Shown piece after piece: positions 33,554-43,422 of a stretch of 64,000 nucleotides of DNA. A model generated the notes under the pieces. That model saw only the letters and a program-made list of their open reading frames with translations, ran no database searches and was not told the origin of the DNA. The stretch's first letter is position 1. The number at the start of each line of letters is the position of its first letter. The stretch is from positions 48,193 through 112,192 of the forward strand of contig JBBQKI010000002.1 of the NCBI GenBank assembly GCA_038326725.1, given 5' to 3'. The translations under genes and the position numbers were made by a program. The DNA is from JBBQKI01 sp038326725. GTDB lineage: Bacteria > Bacteroidota > Bacteroidia > Flavobacteriales > Flavobacteriaceae.

Positions 33554-34909
33554 TTGAAAACATTATCGAAAATATCGGCCCCCCTTCTTTTATTTCTATT
33601 GCTTTTGGGTATTTCGATTTCCGGCCCTGCCCAAAATGGTTTTGCCCTGCCTGAAAAGCAAAAAAAAGATAAAATCCAGTTCAAACTAGTCAACAACCTG
33701 CCGGTGATTCCGGTGGAAGTGAATGGCACAAAACTTTCGTTTATACTTGACACCGGAGTAAAATCTACCATTCTTTTCAGTTTGGAAAATGCAGATTCAC
33801 TTTTGCTGAACAATGCAACCCCTATACAACTTCATGGTTTGGGCGAGGGCGGGAGCGTAGAGGCTTTAAAAAGTTTGGGAAATGAAGTGAAAGTGGGCGG
33901 TGCAATGGACCGAAACCATGCGCTTTATATCATTTTTGACAAATCGCTGAATTTTTCGCCCCGTATGGGAATTCCTATCCATGGGATTTTGGGAAATGAT
34001 TTTTTCAAGAATTTCATTGTCAAAATTAGTTACGGAAATGAAAGGTTGACTTTTTATAAACCCGAAAATTATGTGTTCAAGAATTGTAAAAAATACGAAG
34101 AACTGGACTTAATCTTCGAGGCCGGAAAACCTTACATCAAGCTTGATGTTGCCTCACAAAACACTGTTTCTGAAGTAAATCTCTTGGTGGATTCCGGTTC
34201 CAGCGATGCTTTGTGGCTTTTCGATCCGGAAGGTTTCATTACCGAATCGCCCAAGAACTATTTTGAGGATTTTTTGGGTTTGGGCCTTAGTGGGAACATT
34301 TTCGGGAAACGCTCACAGCTTCAATCGGTTGTTTTTGGGGAAATAAAAATGCCGAACATTAATGCTTCTTTCCCTAACGTGGAAGCCATTGAAAGGGCGA
34401 AGAAGGTAAAAGAGCGCGATGGCAGCGTGGGGGGCGGTTTCTTGAGCCGGTTCACCGTTGTGTTTGATTATAAAAACAAAAAAATGCGTCTTCAAAAAAA
34501 CCGTAATTTCAAAAAGCCCTTTCATTATAACATGAGCGGTTTAACGCTGGAACACGACGGGGTGGAATATGTGAGGCAGGAAAAGGAAACCTCGCGAAGG
34601 GGAAGCCGAATCGCCGATGCCGAAACGCAAAGTGCCTCGGTGTACAATATTCAAGTTAATGTTGAGTATGAATTCAATTTGGTGCCACGCTACATTGTAG
34701 TGGAGGTTTTGGAGTATTCGCCCGCGGCCTTGGCCGGTATCGAAAAAGGGGACGAGGTGATCGGTATCAACGGGACACCTTCGCACCAATTCCGTTTATA
34801 CGAATTGATAGAAATGTTTTCAGTTGAAGAAGGAAAAAAAATAACCCTCGAAATCCTTCGGGAAGGAATTCGATTAAAAAAGAAGTTTTTCCTAAAAAAC
34901 ATGTTATAA
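33554..34909 (+). CDS. Retropepsin-like aspartic protease with C-terminal PDZ domain
   Basis: A 451-residue exported protease starting at TTG 33554, chosen because it gives a full signal peptide (1-26). Two aspartate motifs are present: LDTGVKSTI (Asp66) and LVDSGSSDALW (about Asp213), so one chain carries both halves of an aspartic active site. The C-terminal PDZ domain (about 375-445) has LEYSPAALAGIEKGDEVIGING. Its target is unknown; the layout suggests a periplasmic processing protease. A bidirectional terminator follows. Confidence 0.82.
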   Translation: MKTLSKISAPLLLFLLLLGISISGPAQNGFALPEKQKKDKIQFKLVNNLPVIPVEVNGTKLSFILDTGVKSTILFSLENADSLLLNNATPIQLHGLGEGGSVEALKSLGNEVKVGGAMDRNHALYIIFDKSLNFSPRMGIPIHGILGNDFFKNFIVKISYGNERLTFYKPENYVFKNCKKYEELDLIFEAGKPYIKLDVASQNTVSEVNLLVDSGSSDALWLFDPEGFITESPKNYFEDFLGLGLSGNIFGKRSQLQSVVFGEIKMPNINASFPNVEAIERAKKVKERDGSVGGGFLSRFTVVFDYKNKKMRLQKNRNFKKPFHYNMSGLTLEHDGVEYVRQEKETSRRGSRIADAETQSASVYNIQVNVEYEFNLVPRYIVVEVLEYSPAALAGIEKGDEVIGINGTPSHQFRLYELIEMFSVEEGKKITLEILREGIRLKKKFFLKNML

Positions 34910-34912
34910 AAA

Positions 34913-34945
34913 AAAGCCCGGAACCAATATTTGGAACCGGGCTTT
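34913..34945. terminator. Bidirectional terminator
   Basis: AAAGCCCGG and CCGGGCTTT form a 9-bp stem with an inner CCAA/TTGG pair. It lies between the convergent protease and DUF1573 genes and carries A/T runs on both sides. Confidence 0.85.
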
Positions 34946-34967
34946 ACTGATTTGTAAAGTAAATTAT

Positions 34968-35363
34968 TTACCGCGATTTTTCAAGTACACTACCGGTATC
35001 TCCCATCACTTCACCTTTAATTTTAAGGGCTACCGTGGGTTCTGTAGCGTTTGATGTTACCGTTACCGTTTTCCTGATTGGGCCAACACGATTTGTATCA
35101 TACTTTACCTCGATAGAGCTAGAAGCTCCGGGGGCAATTGGTCCTGTGGGTTTTTTTGGAACGGTGCAGCCGCAACTAGATTTTACATCGGTAATTACCA
35201 AAGGTTTGTCACCGGTGTTTGTAAATTCAAAAACACGTACTCCATCACTTCCTTTGGCTATGTTTCCGTAATCCACGGTATCAGTCTTAAAACTGATTTT
35301 CGCTTGGGCGTTTGCCGCAAAGCTCACAAGAAGGACTACCGCTACTAAAACTAATTTTTTCAT
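34968..35363 (-). CDS. DUF1573-domain exported protein
   Basis: A 131-residue protein with a signal peptide (1-19, ANAQ cleavage). The remainder is a single immunoglobulin-like DUF1573 domain: YGNIAKGSDGVRVFEFTNTGDKPLVI, VKSSCGCTVP with a conserved cysteine pair, and IEVKYDTNRVGPIRKTVTV. Members are abundant in Bacteroidota and often surface-associated; function is unknown. Confidence 0.88.
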   Translation of the reverse strand: MKKLVLVAVVLLVSFAANAQAKISFKTDTVDYGNIAKGSDGVRVFEFTNTGDKPLVITDVKSSCGCTVPKKPTGPIAPGASSSIEVKYDTNRVGPIRKTVTVTSNATEPTVALKIKGEVMGDTGSVLEKSR

Positions 35364-35453
35364 GATTTTTCGATTTTAATGTTTGCTAAAATAGTTAACT
35401 TATAAACAACCTGCAAAATAACTTATTCACTTTTATAATCCTGCATATATGGT

Positions 35454-35461
35454 TACTTTTG
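35454..35461 (+). promoter_or_regulatory. valS promoter -7 box TACTTTTG
   Basis: Perfect TAnnTTTG match, 31 bases upstream of the valS ATG at 35493. No T-box or other leader fold is evident. Confidence 0.55.
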
Positions 35462-35492
35462 CAACATTACAATCAAAAATGAGACCAAACCC

Positions 35493-38123
35493 ATGGCGAT
35501 AGAGTCAAAATACAATGCTAAAGAATTGGAAAACAAATGGTATTCCTATTGGATGGAAAATAATTATTTCCATTCGGAAGTAGACGGGCGCGAGCCTTAT
35601 ACCATTGTTATCCCGCCGCCCAACGTAACGGGGGTGCTGCACATGGGCCACATGCTGAACAATACCTTGCAGGATGTTTTGATACGAAGAGCGCGGCTCA
35701 AAGGTTTCAATGCATGTTGGGTGCCGGGCACCGATCATGCTTCCATTGCCACAGAAGCAAAGGTGGTTGCAAAATTGAAAGAAGAAGGTATCAATAAAGC
35801 AAACCTTTCCCGGGAAGAATTTTTGGAGCACGCTTGGGAATGGACCCATAAACATGGTGGGATTATTTTAGAACAGCTAAAAAAGCTTGGCGCCTCTTGC
35901 GATTGGGAAAGGACAAAATTTACTATGGACCCAGAAATGTCTGCTTCGGTCATAAAAGTTTTTGTTGACCTTTATAATAAAGGAAAAATTTATCGAGGTT
36001 ATCGTATGGTCAATTGGGACCCTCAAGCCAAGACCACGCTTTCCGATGAAGAGGTTATATATAAGGAAATTCAGGGAAATCTTTATTTTTTAAAATATAA
36101 AATTGAAGGCAGCAACGAAACATTGACCATTGCCACTACACGCCCCGAAACCATTTTAGGCGATACGGCTATTTGCATCAATCCAAATGACGAGCGGTTT
36201 TTTCATTTAAAAGGGAAAAAAGCCATTGTCCCCATCTGTAATCGCATTGTTCCAATTATTGAAGATGAATATGTGGACATCGATTTTGGAACGGGGTGTT
36301 TAAAGGTAACTCCCGCACACGATGAAAACGATAAAATATTGGGTGATAAGCATAACTTGGAAATTATAGATATTCTCAATGATGATGGCACTTTAAATAG
36401 TTTCGGGCTTCATTATCAGGGTATGGATCGTTTTGTGGTTCGAAAAGAAATAACCAAAGAATTGGAAACTTTGAACCTCGTTTTAAAAATTGAAACTCAT
36501 ACCCATAAAGTTGGTACCAGCGAACGCACCGGCGCGGTGATCGAGCCAAAATTGAGCGATCAATGGTTTTTGGATATGAAAGAACTGGCGCAACCTGCTT
36601 TGGATGCCGTTCTTAAAAATGAAGTGAACTTGCTTCCGGAAAAATTCGTGAACACCTATCGGCATTGGATGGAAAACGTCCGCGACTGGAACATTTCTCG
36701 TCAACTTTGGTGGGGACAGCAAATTCCAGCCTATTATTTTGGTGATGGAAAAGAAGATTTTGTGGTGGCTGAAACAATCGAAAAAGCCTTGAAGCTCGCT
36801 CAAGAAAAAACTGCCAATCACCAACTATTAACCAACAACTTAAAACAGGATTCGGATGCGTTGGACACTTGGTTTTCTTCCTGGCTTTGGCCCATTAGTG
36901 TTTTCAATGGAATTTTGGAACCGAATAATAAGGAGATAAATTATTATTATCCCACAAACGATTTGGTCACTGCCCCGGAAATTTTGTTTTTTTGGGTAGC
37001 GCGAATGATTATTGCGGGCTACGAATACCGAAATGAAAAACCCTTTACAAATGTTTATTTGACCGGGATTGTCCGTGATAAACAACGTCGAAAAATGAGC
37101 AAATCCTTGGGTAATTCCCCGGATCCCATTGAGCTAATCGAGAAATACGGTGCCGATGGCGTTCGTGTTGGAATGTTGTTGAGCTCGCCGGCCGGGAACG
37201 ATTTAATGTTCGACGAAGCCCTTTGCAAACAGGGAAGTTCTTTCGTAAATAAAATTTGGAACGCTTACCGATTGATTGATGGTTGGGAAATTTCCGAAGA
37301 GAAAAAGCCTTCCGAAACCGATATTATGGCCGTGGAATGGTTCCGGAACAGATTCCAAAAAACGTTATTGGAAATTGAAGACCATTACTCTAAATACCGT
37401 ATAAGTGATGCCTTGATGGCCACTTATAAATTAATTTGGGACGATTTCTGTTCGTGGTTTTTGGAAATGTTGAAGCCAGCTTTTGGCGAACCAATGTCAT
37501 CAAAAACATTTAAAGAAGTGATTTCAATATTAGAGAACAATCTTAAAATACTGCACCCTTTTGTGCCCTTTATTTCGGAAGAAATCTGGCAGCACATTTC
37601 GGTAAGAACTCCAAAAAAAGCTTTGATTATTTCAACTTGGCCGGTAATATTGCCTTTTGATGAAACTGTTTTAGCAGATTTTGAATTTGCCACAGAAGTA
37701 ATTTCCGGCATTCGCACGCTTCGGAAGAAAAAAAATATTTCATTTAAAGAATCGATATCACTTTCTGTCATCAATAATGAAAAAGTTTCAATGTCATTTG
37801 ATGCTGTTATTTCAAAACTTGGGAATATTTCAAAACTGAATTATATCACCAAAAAATTAGAGGGGGCATTGACTTTTCGGGTAAAGGCAAATGAATATTT
37901 TGTTCCTGTTTCCACTTTTATAGATGCGGCGGAGGAAACCGTAAAACTTTCGGAAGAATTGAAATATACCGAAGGGTTTTTGAAAAGCGTACAAGCAAAA
38001 CTTAATAATGAACGCTTTGTTTCGAACGCACCGGATAATGTTTTGACTAACGAAAGGCAAAAAGAGGCGGATGCGCTCGCTAAAATTGAAACGCTAAAAT
38101 CAAGTTTGGCGGGGCTTCGTTGA
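35493..38123 (+). CDS. valS: Valyl-tRNA synthetase
   Basis: Class I aminoacyl-tRNA synthetase that charges tRNA-Val and edits misactivated threonine. The 876-residue protein has the HIGH-type motif in GVLHMGHML (residues 50-53), the KMSKS loop at 534-538, the editing domain around [15 protein letters not shown], and a C-terminal coiled-coil tail (about 810-876). Residues 442-449 (NHQLLTNN) are encoded by DNA resembling intergenic repeats (36814-36842). It has its own promoter. Confidence 0.96.
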   Translation: MAIESKYNAKELENKWYSYWMENNYFHSEVDGREPYTIVIPPPNVTGVLHMGHMLNNTLQDVLIRRARLKGFNACWVPGTDHASIATEAKVVAKLKEEGINKANLSREEFLEHAWEWTHKHGGIILEQLKKLGASCDWERTKFTMDPEMSASVIKVFVDLYNKGKIYRGYRMVNWDPQAKTTLSDEEVIYKEIQGNLYFLKYKIEGSNETLTIATTRPETILGDTAICINPNDERFFHLKGKKAIVPICNRIVPIIEDEYVDIDFGTGCLKVTPAHDENDKILGDKHNLEIIDILNDDGTLNSFGLHYQGMDRFVVRKEITKELETLNLVLKIETHTHKVGTSERTGAVIEPKLSDQWFLDMKELAQPALDAVLKNEVNLLPEKFVNTYRHWMENVRDWNISRQLWWGQQIPAYYFGDGKEDFVVAETIEKALKLAQEKTANHQLLTNNLKQDSDALDTWFSSWLWPISVFNGILEPNNKEINYYYPTNDLVTAPEILFFWVARMIIAGYEYRNEKPFTNVYLTGIVRDKQRRKMSKSLGNSPDPIELIEKYGADGVRVGMLLSSPAGNDLMFDEALCKQGSSFVNKIWNAYRLIDGWEISEEKKPSETDIMAVEWFRNRFQKTLLEIEDHYSKYRISDALMATYKLIWDDFCSWFLEMLKPAFGEPMSSKTFKEVISILENNLKILHPFVPFISEEIWQHISVRTPKKALIISTWPVILPFDETVLADFEFATEVISGIRTLRKKKNISFKESISLSVINNEKVSMSFDAVISKLGNISKLNYITKKLEGALTFRVKANEYFVPVSTFIDAAEETVKLSEELKYTEGFLKSVQAKLNNERFVSNAPDNVLTNERQKEADALAKIETLKSSLAGLR

Positions 38124-38229
38124 ACCGTTGTAAATAAAGTTAAACTATCCCAAATTTTTATAAAACAAAGTTAATAGCCACTTTGGATGTAGCTTGTAAC
38201 CGTATCTTTAAATCCTAAAATATAAAAAA

Positions 38230-38472
38230 ATGGAACAGCCAGATTTTGAACGTATGCAGAAAATGCAGCACAAGCTTGAAGATATTAAAAGCAGCCAGGA
38301 AAGCATCATCGATAAAATAAACCATGTGATAACGGATTTATTTCAACAGCCCAATAAAGAATTGGAAAAATCGATGGAAGATTTACATCAAAAAGCATCG
38401 GATAATATTGATATTATTCAGGAAGCCCTCGATACTTTTGATATTAAATTCAATAAGGCGCAACAGTCTTAA
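38230..38472 (+). CDS. Small conserved protein of unknown function
   Basis: An 80-residue, highly charged, probably all-helical protein with no signal or membrane segment. It may form a coiled coil: ERMQKMQHKLEDIKSSQESI. The frame is followed by a strong terminator, which argues that it is expressed. I do not recognise the family. Confidence 0.6.
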   Translation: MEQPDFERMQKMQHKLEDIKSSQESIIDKINHVITDLFQQPNKELEKSMEDLHQKASDNIDIIQEALDTFDIKFNKAQQS

Positions 38473-38490
38473 AGGAATTATTTCAATTTC

Positions 38491-38528
38491 AAAAAGGGAT
38501 GCCGGTACTATTACTAGCATCCCTTTTT
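38491..38528. terminator. Bidirectional terminator
   Basis: 12-base arms AAAAAGGGATGC and GCATCCCTTTTT with a 14-base loop, between the 80-residue gene and the convergent ACBP gene. Confidence 0.88.
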
Positions 38529-38536
38529 GATTTTTA

Positions 38537-38803
38537 CTATTTACGGTATAAAAAATAATGTTTTACGGCATCAATGTAAAGCTGTTTGGCTTCATCGGGC
38601 TCCAACTTTTGGGTTTGGAAAAGAGCATTAGTCTTAAAAGCATTTATCAACGGATTGTTACTGCTTGGGGAATCTTGATCGTTGGTGGCTTTTTTGTAAT
38701 AGGCATAAAGGCGCAACAAAAAATCTGCGGGGAATGGCTTGCCATGCTCGTTAATACTTTTTACGGCATTTTTGAAATCGATATCCAGATCTTCGGTGGT
38801 CAT
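38537..38803 (-). CDS. Acyl-CoA-binding protein
   Basis: An 88-residue ACBP-family protein that binds long-chain acyl-CoA. It shows DIDFKNAVKSI at helix 1, LLRLYAYYKKATNDQ at helix 2, the short NPLINAFKTNALFQTQK segment and EAKQLYIDAVKHYF at helix 4. It overlaps the psd start by four bases and is the last gene of a phospholipid operon, which fits a lipid-handling role. The sequence is divergent from eukaryotic ACBP. Confidence 0.8.
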   Translation of the reverse strand: MTTEDLDIDFKNAVKSINEHGKPFPADFLLRLYAYYKKATNDQDSPSSNNPLINAFKTNALFQTQKLEPDEAKQLYIDAVKHYFLYRK

Positions 38804-39450
38804 GCTGAAGCAATTACGGTAATCCCACCTTTTACTTTTTGTTTTAGGGATACATTAATTTTTGCATTTAAGGGTAAAAAAACATCCACTCGCGAGCCGA
38901 ATTTTATAAACCCACTCTCGGCAGCTTGCTCCACTTCAGCGCCCTCTTCGGCATAATTCACGATACGTTTTGCCAAAGCCCCGGCTACCTGCCTGTGAAG
39001 CACATCGCCGAAAACTTCGGAATGCACAACAACTGTAGTGCGTTCGTTTTCTTCGGAAGATTTTGGATGCCACGCTACCAAGAATTTCCCCGGATGATAT
39101 TTGCTGTAAACCACTTTTCCCCTTACGGGAAAACGGGTGATATGTACGTTAATAGGCGACATAAAAATGGAAACCTGTATGCGTTTTTCATTATAATATT
39201 CTTTCTCAAAAACTTCTTCAATAACAACCACTTTGCCGTCAACTGGCGATAGAACATGATCTTCGTTATATAAAATATTCCGCTTTGGATTTCTAAAAAA
39301 TTGCAAGACCAATAATAGTAACACCAGAATTGCAATCATGGAACCGCCCCGAATCAGGTTGTCTTCAATAAAATAATCAGCCAATAAGCTGAGCACAATA
39401 CATATTGCCAGAGCAATAATTATTATTTTAAAACCTTCTTTATGAAACAT
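38800..39450 (-). CDS. psd: Phosphatidylserine decarboxylase family protein
   Basis: Makes phosphatidylethanolamine from phosphatidylserine. The 216-residue precursor has two N-terminal membrane helices, VLSPVDGKVV, SIFMSPINVHITRFPVRG and the self-cleavage site in GFIKFGSRVDVF, where cleavage at the Gly-Ser bond forms the pyruvoyl group. It is the short form typical of Bacteroidota. It overlaps both cdsA (11 bases) and the ACBP gene (4 bases). Confidence 0.93.
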   Translation of the reverse strand: MFHKEGFKIIIIALAICIVLSLLADYFIEDNLIRGGSMIAILVLLLLVLQFFRNPKRNILYNEDHVLSPVDGKVVVIEEVFEKEYYNEKRIQVSIFMSPINVHITRFPVRGKVVYSKYHPGKFLVAWHPKSSEENERTTVVVHSEVFGDVLHRQVAGALAKRIVNYAEEGAEVEQAAESGFIKFGSRVDVFLPLNAKINVSLKQKVKGGITVIASA

Positions 39451-40243
39451 AATTTATAATCTGTAAATAAGCATAAATAAAAGGGCTGGCAAAAATAATA
39501 CTGTCCAACCTGTCATAAATTCCGCCGTGGCCGGGCATTAGCATGCCACTATCTTTGACCCCGGCCTGCCTTTTAAAACGCGATTGAATCAAATCGCCGG
39601 CAGTACCGAAAAATGTGGCGATAATCGCAAGGGTTACCCAAGCGCTTAACGAAAAATATTCAGTGTATTTAAAGATAATGAAACTTGCGCTAATCGAGCC
39701 GATCAACCCCCCGATAAATCCTTCCACGGTTTTTTTAGGGGAAATGCGTTCCAATAATTTTCTTCGCCCAAAATTTTTACCAATCAAATATGCAAAAGTA
39801 TCATTGGACCAAACCAAGATAAATACACCCACTACTATTTCGGGAATAAATTCACCTTTAACAATAGGGATAAGCGTTAAAAAAACAAATCCGTTGATGA
39901 TGTAAAAAATAATGGTAATGTATTTTTTGTTTTGAAACATCGGTATTTTCCGGAGCCAGAACAAATCCTTCAAAAGGAAAAGATTTACGAAACAACAAAT
40001 GGTGAGCAGTAAATACTGGGCATCAATATTAAAAACTTTATAGCTGAAAAAATATAAAAACGCACCCAAAAGAAGGTATGCAACAATACTTTTTAACTGA
40101 ATTAGCCGTAAAAATTCGCGAAGGGTAAAAAGGGCAAGAATCAAAAAGAGGATCATGAACCATTCGCGCGAGGTGAACATTGAAAAAACGATTATCGAAA
40201 TGTATAATACACCCGATATGGTCCGCACGATAATTTCCCTCAT
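39440..40243 (-). CDS. cdsA: Phosphatidate cytidylyltransferase
   Basis: Makes CDP-diacylglycerol, the precursor of phospholipids. The 267-residue protein has about seven to eight membrane helices and the C-terminal CdsA signature with DSGMLMPGHGGIYDRLDSI. ATG 40243 was chosen over 40294; the upstream stretch is inside the LUD gene. The start lies two bases beyond the LUD stop codon region, so the genes are tightly coupled. Confidence 0.93.
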   Translation of the reverse strand: MREIIVRTISGVLYISIIVFSMFTSREWFMILFLILALFTLREFLRLIQLKSIVAYLLLGAFLYFFSYKVFNIDAQYLLLTICCFVNLFLLKDLFWLRKIPMFQNKKYITIIFYIINGFVFLTLIPIVKGEFIPEIVVGVFILVWSNDTFAYLIGKNFGRRKLLERISPKKTVEGFIGGLIGSISASFIIFKYTEYFSLSAWVTLAIIATFFGTAGDLIQSRFKRQAGVKDSGMLMPGHGGIYDRLDSIIFASPFIYAYLQIINYVS

Positions 40244-40244
40244 A

Positions 40245-40856
40245 TTATAAGTCTTCCAAAAGCAGCAAATATAGGTTTTTTGTGCTACTACCATAGCTCA
40301 TGAAATCCTTTTCTTTTTCCGTTTCGAAGTCCTGAATGGTCGTAATGTTAGTGGGAATTTTGCCACCGCTTTGATTTTTTATGTTTCGCAAACCTTCACT
40401 TATGGTTTCCACGATTTTACTGGTGGTTGAAAAAATCACAAAATTTGCTGGAAGTTCGTTCAGTTTTTTTTCTTTGATTTGATTTGATGAAAGTAACACC
40501 GAACCATTGGTTGCTATCAGGGATTCGCAGGGAGAAAGAAAGAATTTAGCTTTAGTGTCCTTAACGAAATTCAAGTTGAAACCATTGAATTTTGAAGTAA
40601 GCTGTTCATTTATGCAAAAAGCATCCTGTTCATACCAATCGTTCTCTAAAAGGATATTGTCAAAAGCTTCCATTAGCTCTTCATTGTTTTCACAATAGAG
40701 GAACTTGCCACCATTTTTGCGGAAATGGTAAGTGAATTTCTCGTCTATAGGGAGTTTCTCTTCAGGGAAATAACTGCTATGATCAGGATCGTTAGCTTTG
40801 TTAGCTTTACTTTCCGATTTATAAATGGGATTAAGAAGCTTTTTAAAAAGGCTCAT
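40245..40856 (-). CDS. LUD-domain protein (LutC/YkgG-like)
   Basis: A 203-residue protein with the LUD (DUF162) fold, recognised from FLSPCESLIATNGSVLLSS and the SEGLRNIKNQSGGKIPTNITTIQDFETE end. LutC-type proteins take part in lactate utilisation, but lutA and lutB are not here. In this position, upstream of cdsA, it is a conserved flavobacterial neighbour of unknown role. A -7 box is at 40895-40902. Confidence 0.8.
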   Translation of the reverse strand: MSLFKKLLNPIYKSESKANKANDPDHSSYFPEEKLPIDEKFTYHFRKNGGKFLYCENNEELMEAFDNILLENDWYEQDAFCINEQLTSKFNGFNLNFVKDTKAKFFLSPCESLIATNGSVLLSSNQIKEKKLNELPANFVIFSTTSKIVETISEGLRNIKNQSGGKIPTNITTIQDFETEKEKDFMSYGSSTKNLYLLLLEDL

Positions 40857-40894
40857 TTCATATAGAATTGAGGGGTTGGAATTGGGTTACCCAT

Positions 40895-40902
40895 CAAATA
40901 TA
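40895..40902 (-). promoter_or_regulatory. LUD-cdsA-psd-ACBP promoter -7 box TATATTTG
   Basis: Perfect TAnnTTTG on the minus strand, 38 bases before the LUD start. It gives the phospholipid genes a promoter separate from rsfS-ftsH. Confidence 0.5.
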
Positions 40903-40945
40903 TAAAATATACATACAAGTTGGGTTACCTCGCAACTAAAGTTTT

Positions 40946-42949
40946 TTAGGAAACTCCTTCTATGGTCCCCAATGGAACAACCGTAACAGGTACCTCTTCT
41001 TTGTCAAAAGGCCTATTTCCAAATATTTTTTGGAGATTATCCTTAAATATTACTTCCTTTTCCAAAAGAACGGCGGCCAGTTCGGTAAGCTTGTCCTTAT
41101 TGTGTTCAAGCAGGTCTATAGCTCTCTTGTACTGGGTTTCAATAAGGTTGGAAATTTCCTTATCGATCATTTTTGCGGTGCTTTCGCTATAGGGTTTTGA
41201 AAAATTATATTCGTTCTGCCCGCTGGAGTCATAATAAGTAAGGTTTCCAATTTTATCGTTCAGCCCAAAAATAGTTACCATGGCACGCGCCTGTTTGGTG
41301 ACTTTTTCAAGATCGCTCAATGCCCCGGTCGAAATTTGATTCAACATAACTTTTTCTGCGGCACGGCCACCAAGGGCGGCACACATTTCATCCAACATTT
41401 GTTCCGGACGGACAATCAAACGTTCTTCGGGCAAATACCAAGCTGCTCCAAGGGACTGCCCCCGCGGAACAATGGTAACTTTTATCAAAGGTGCAGCATG
41501 CTCCAACATCCAGCTTACCGTGGCGTGACCTGCTTCATGATAGGCAATGGCCTTTTTTTCTTCCGGGGTCATTATTTTGTTTTTCTTTTCAAGCCCACCC
41601 ACAATACGGTCAACTGCATCAAGGAAATCCTGCCGACCCACTGATTTTTTATCTCCTCGGGCAGCTATAAGTGCTGCCTCGTTGCAAACGTTTGCAATAT
41701 CCGCTCCCGAAAAACCGGGGGTTTGTTTTGCCAGAAAATCTGTATCCACCGTATCATCTTTTTTAATGGGACGTAAATGCACTTCAAAAATTTCTTTCCG
41801 CTCCCTAACGTCCGGAAGATCAACGTAAATCTGCCGGTCAAAACGCCCAGCACGCATCAAAGCTTTATCCAAAACATCGGCGCGGTTGGTTGCCGCAACT
41901 ACGATAACATTGGTGTTGGTTCCAAAACCGTCCATTTCTGTTAAAAGTTGGTTTAGGGTGTTTTCCCGTTCGTCATTTGAGCCCGAGAAATTATTTTTCC
42001 CACGAGCACGGCCAATTGCATCAATTTCATCAATAAAAATTATGGAAGGCGATTTATCCTTGGCTTGCTTAAAAAGATCCCGCACGCGCGAGGCGCCCAC
42101 ACCCACAAACATCTCCACGAAATCCGAACCTGATAAAGAGAAAAAAGGCACCTTAGCTTCGCCCGCAACGGCTTTCGCCAAAAGAGTTTTCCCTGTCCCC
42201 GGAGGTCCTACCAGCAATGCGCCTTTTGGGATTTTTCCTCCCAAAGCTGTGTATTTATCTGGGAATTTCAAGAAGTCCACAATTTCCTGCACTTCTTCTT
42301 TTGCGCCTTCAAGTCCTGCTACATCTTTAAAAGTTGTTTTTACATCGGTTTTTTCATCAAACAATTTCGCTTTTGATTTCCCAATATTGAAAAGCTGGCC
42401 TCCCGGGCCGCCGCCAGCACCTGCGGACATGCGTCGCATAATGAATATCCAGATACCGATAATGACTATAAAAGGTAAAATGCCCAATAAAATATCCCCC
42501 AACAAATTTGTGTCGGTTGCGTATTCCATATTGGCATTTATGCTGTTTTCACTTTTTATTTGCTGAAAGCTGTTTTCAAAATTCTGGAGATCGCCAAATT
42601 CAAATTGATAATTTGGATCGTCGGGCCCTGGAGCCAGTAATTTGTTTTCATCGTCTATGGAATGAATTTCCTTCTTTTTTGCTTCGTCGGTAAGATATAC
42701 TTTCGCGATTTTTTTATTGACGACTTCCACTTTGGCAACATCGCCATCCCTCAAAAAATCCTCAAACTGTGCTTGTGTTGTTTTCTTTGGTTCGGACCAA
42801 CTGTTGCCGCCAAAAAACTGAATGCCGATGAACATCAAAAAAATAGCGATGTAAATCCACCAACTACTGAATTTTGGTTTCTTTAATTCGGGCTTTTTGT
42901 TTTCAGTTTTTTTATTCTCGGGGATTTTATTTTTATTTTCTTCGGCCAT
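40946..42949 (-). CDS. ftsH: ATP-dependent membrane metalloprotease FtsH
   Basis: Membrane-bound AAA+ zinc protease that degrades unassembled and regulatory proteins. The 667-residue protein has two membrane helices (about 30-48 and 152-171), the Walker A GPPGTGKT (248-255), Walker B IIFIDEID (303-310), the arginine finger region AGRFDRQ, and the zinc motif HEAGH (471-475). It has a longer lysine-rich N-terminus than E. coli FtsH. It is co-transcribed with rsfS (17-base gap). Confidence 0.96.
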   Translation of the reverse strand: MAEENKNKIPENKKTENKKPELKKPKFSSWWIYIAIFLMFIGIQFFGGNSWSEPKKTTQAQFEDFLRDGDVAKVEVVNKKIAKVYLTDEAKKKEIHSIDDENKLLAPGPDDPNYQFEFGDLQNFENSFQQIKSENSINANMEYATDTNLLGDILLGILPFIVIIGIWIFIMRRMSAGAGGGPGGQLFNIGKSKAKLFDEKTDVKTTFKDVAGLEGAKEEVQEIVDFLKFPDKYTALGGKIPKGALLVGPPGTGKTLLAKAVAGEAKVPFFSLSGSDFVEMFVGVGASRVRDLFKQAKDKSPSIIFIDEIDAIGRARGKNNFSGSNDERENTLNQLLTEMDGFGTNTNVIVVAATNRADVLDKALMRAGRFDRQIYVDLPDVRERKEIFEVHLRPIKKDDTVDTDFLAKQTPGFSGADIANVCNEAALIAARGDKKSVGRQDFLDAVDRIVGGLEKKNKIMTPEEKKAIAYHEAGHATVSWMLEHAAPLIKVTIVPRGQSLGAAWYLPEERLIVRPEQMLDEMCAALGGRAAEKVMLNQISTGALSDLEKVTKQARAMVTIFGLNDKIGNLTYYDSSGQNEYNFSKPYSESTAKMIDKEISNLIETQYKRAIDLLEHNKDKLTELAAVLLEKEVIFKDNLQKIFGNRPFDKEEVPVTVVPLGTIEGVS

Positions 42950-42966
42950 AAGGCAAGTGTTCTTTT

Positions 42967-43338
42967 TTAGTTTGTTGATTCTATTTTAACCGATTTCGCA
43001 TCGCCCCAAAGGCCTTCAATATCATAAAACTGACGGATGTGTTTTTGAAATACGTGAACAACGACGTGCACATAATCCATCAATATCCATTCGGAATTAT
43101 CACTGCCTTCCACATGCCAAGGTTTTTCCTTTAAGGTCTTGCTGACGGATTTTTGAATGGAGCTTACTATTGCATTCACTTGAGTATTCGAGGTACCGTT
43201 GCAAAGTATAAAATAATCGCAAACGGTGTTTTCTATATCCCTAAGGTCGAGGATTTCTATTTCCTTTCCTTTTACTTCTTCAATGCCCCGTATTATCTGG
43301 GTTATTAGTTGATCGGTTCCTGCTTCTTTTTTCGACAT
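42967..43338 (-). CDS. rsfS: Ribosome silencing factor RsfS
   Basis: A 123-residue protein that binds ribosomal protein L14 and blocks subunit joining in starvation. Typical motifs are CDYFILCNGTSNTQVNAIV and GSDNSEWILMDYVHVVVHVF with RQFYDIEGLWGDA at the end. It starts the operon; the -7 box at 43359-43366 lies 20 bases upstream. Confidence 0.94.
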   Translation of the reverse strand: MSKKEAGTDQLITQIIRGIEEVKGKEIEILDLRDIENTVCDYFILCNGTSNTQVNAIVSSIQKSVSKTLKEKPWHVEGSDNSEWILMDYVHVVVHVFQKHIRQFYDIEGLWGDAKSVKIESTN

Positions 43339-43358
43339 TAATTTTTTTTATTAGCGCA

Positions 43359-43366
43359 CAAAGTTA
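43359..43366 (-). promoter_or_regulatory. rsfS-ftsH promoter -7 box TAACTTTG
   Basis: Perfect TAnnTTTG match on the minus strand. Confidence 0.55.
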
Positions 43367-43422
43367 TTGTTTTTTTGTTACTTGAGGCGCGATAAATAAT
43401 TGTACAATATAAATCATTCCCC

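Noticed and set aside
37081..37110. Frameshift or missing KMSKS in valS
   Set aside because: The motif KMSKS is intact at residues 534-538.
41886..42566. 226-codon frame antisense to ftsH
   Set aside because: Low-complexity Ser/Pro-rich translation typical of the reverse strand of an AAA+ gene; no independent support.
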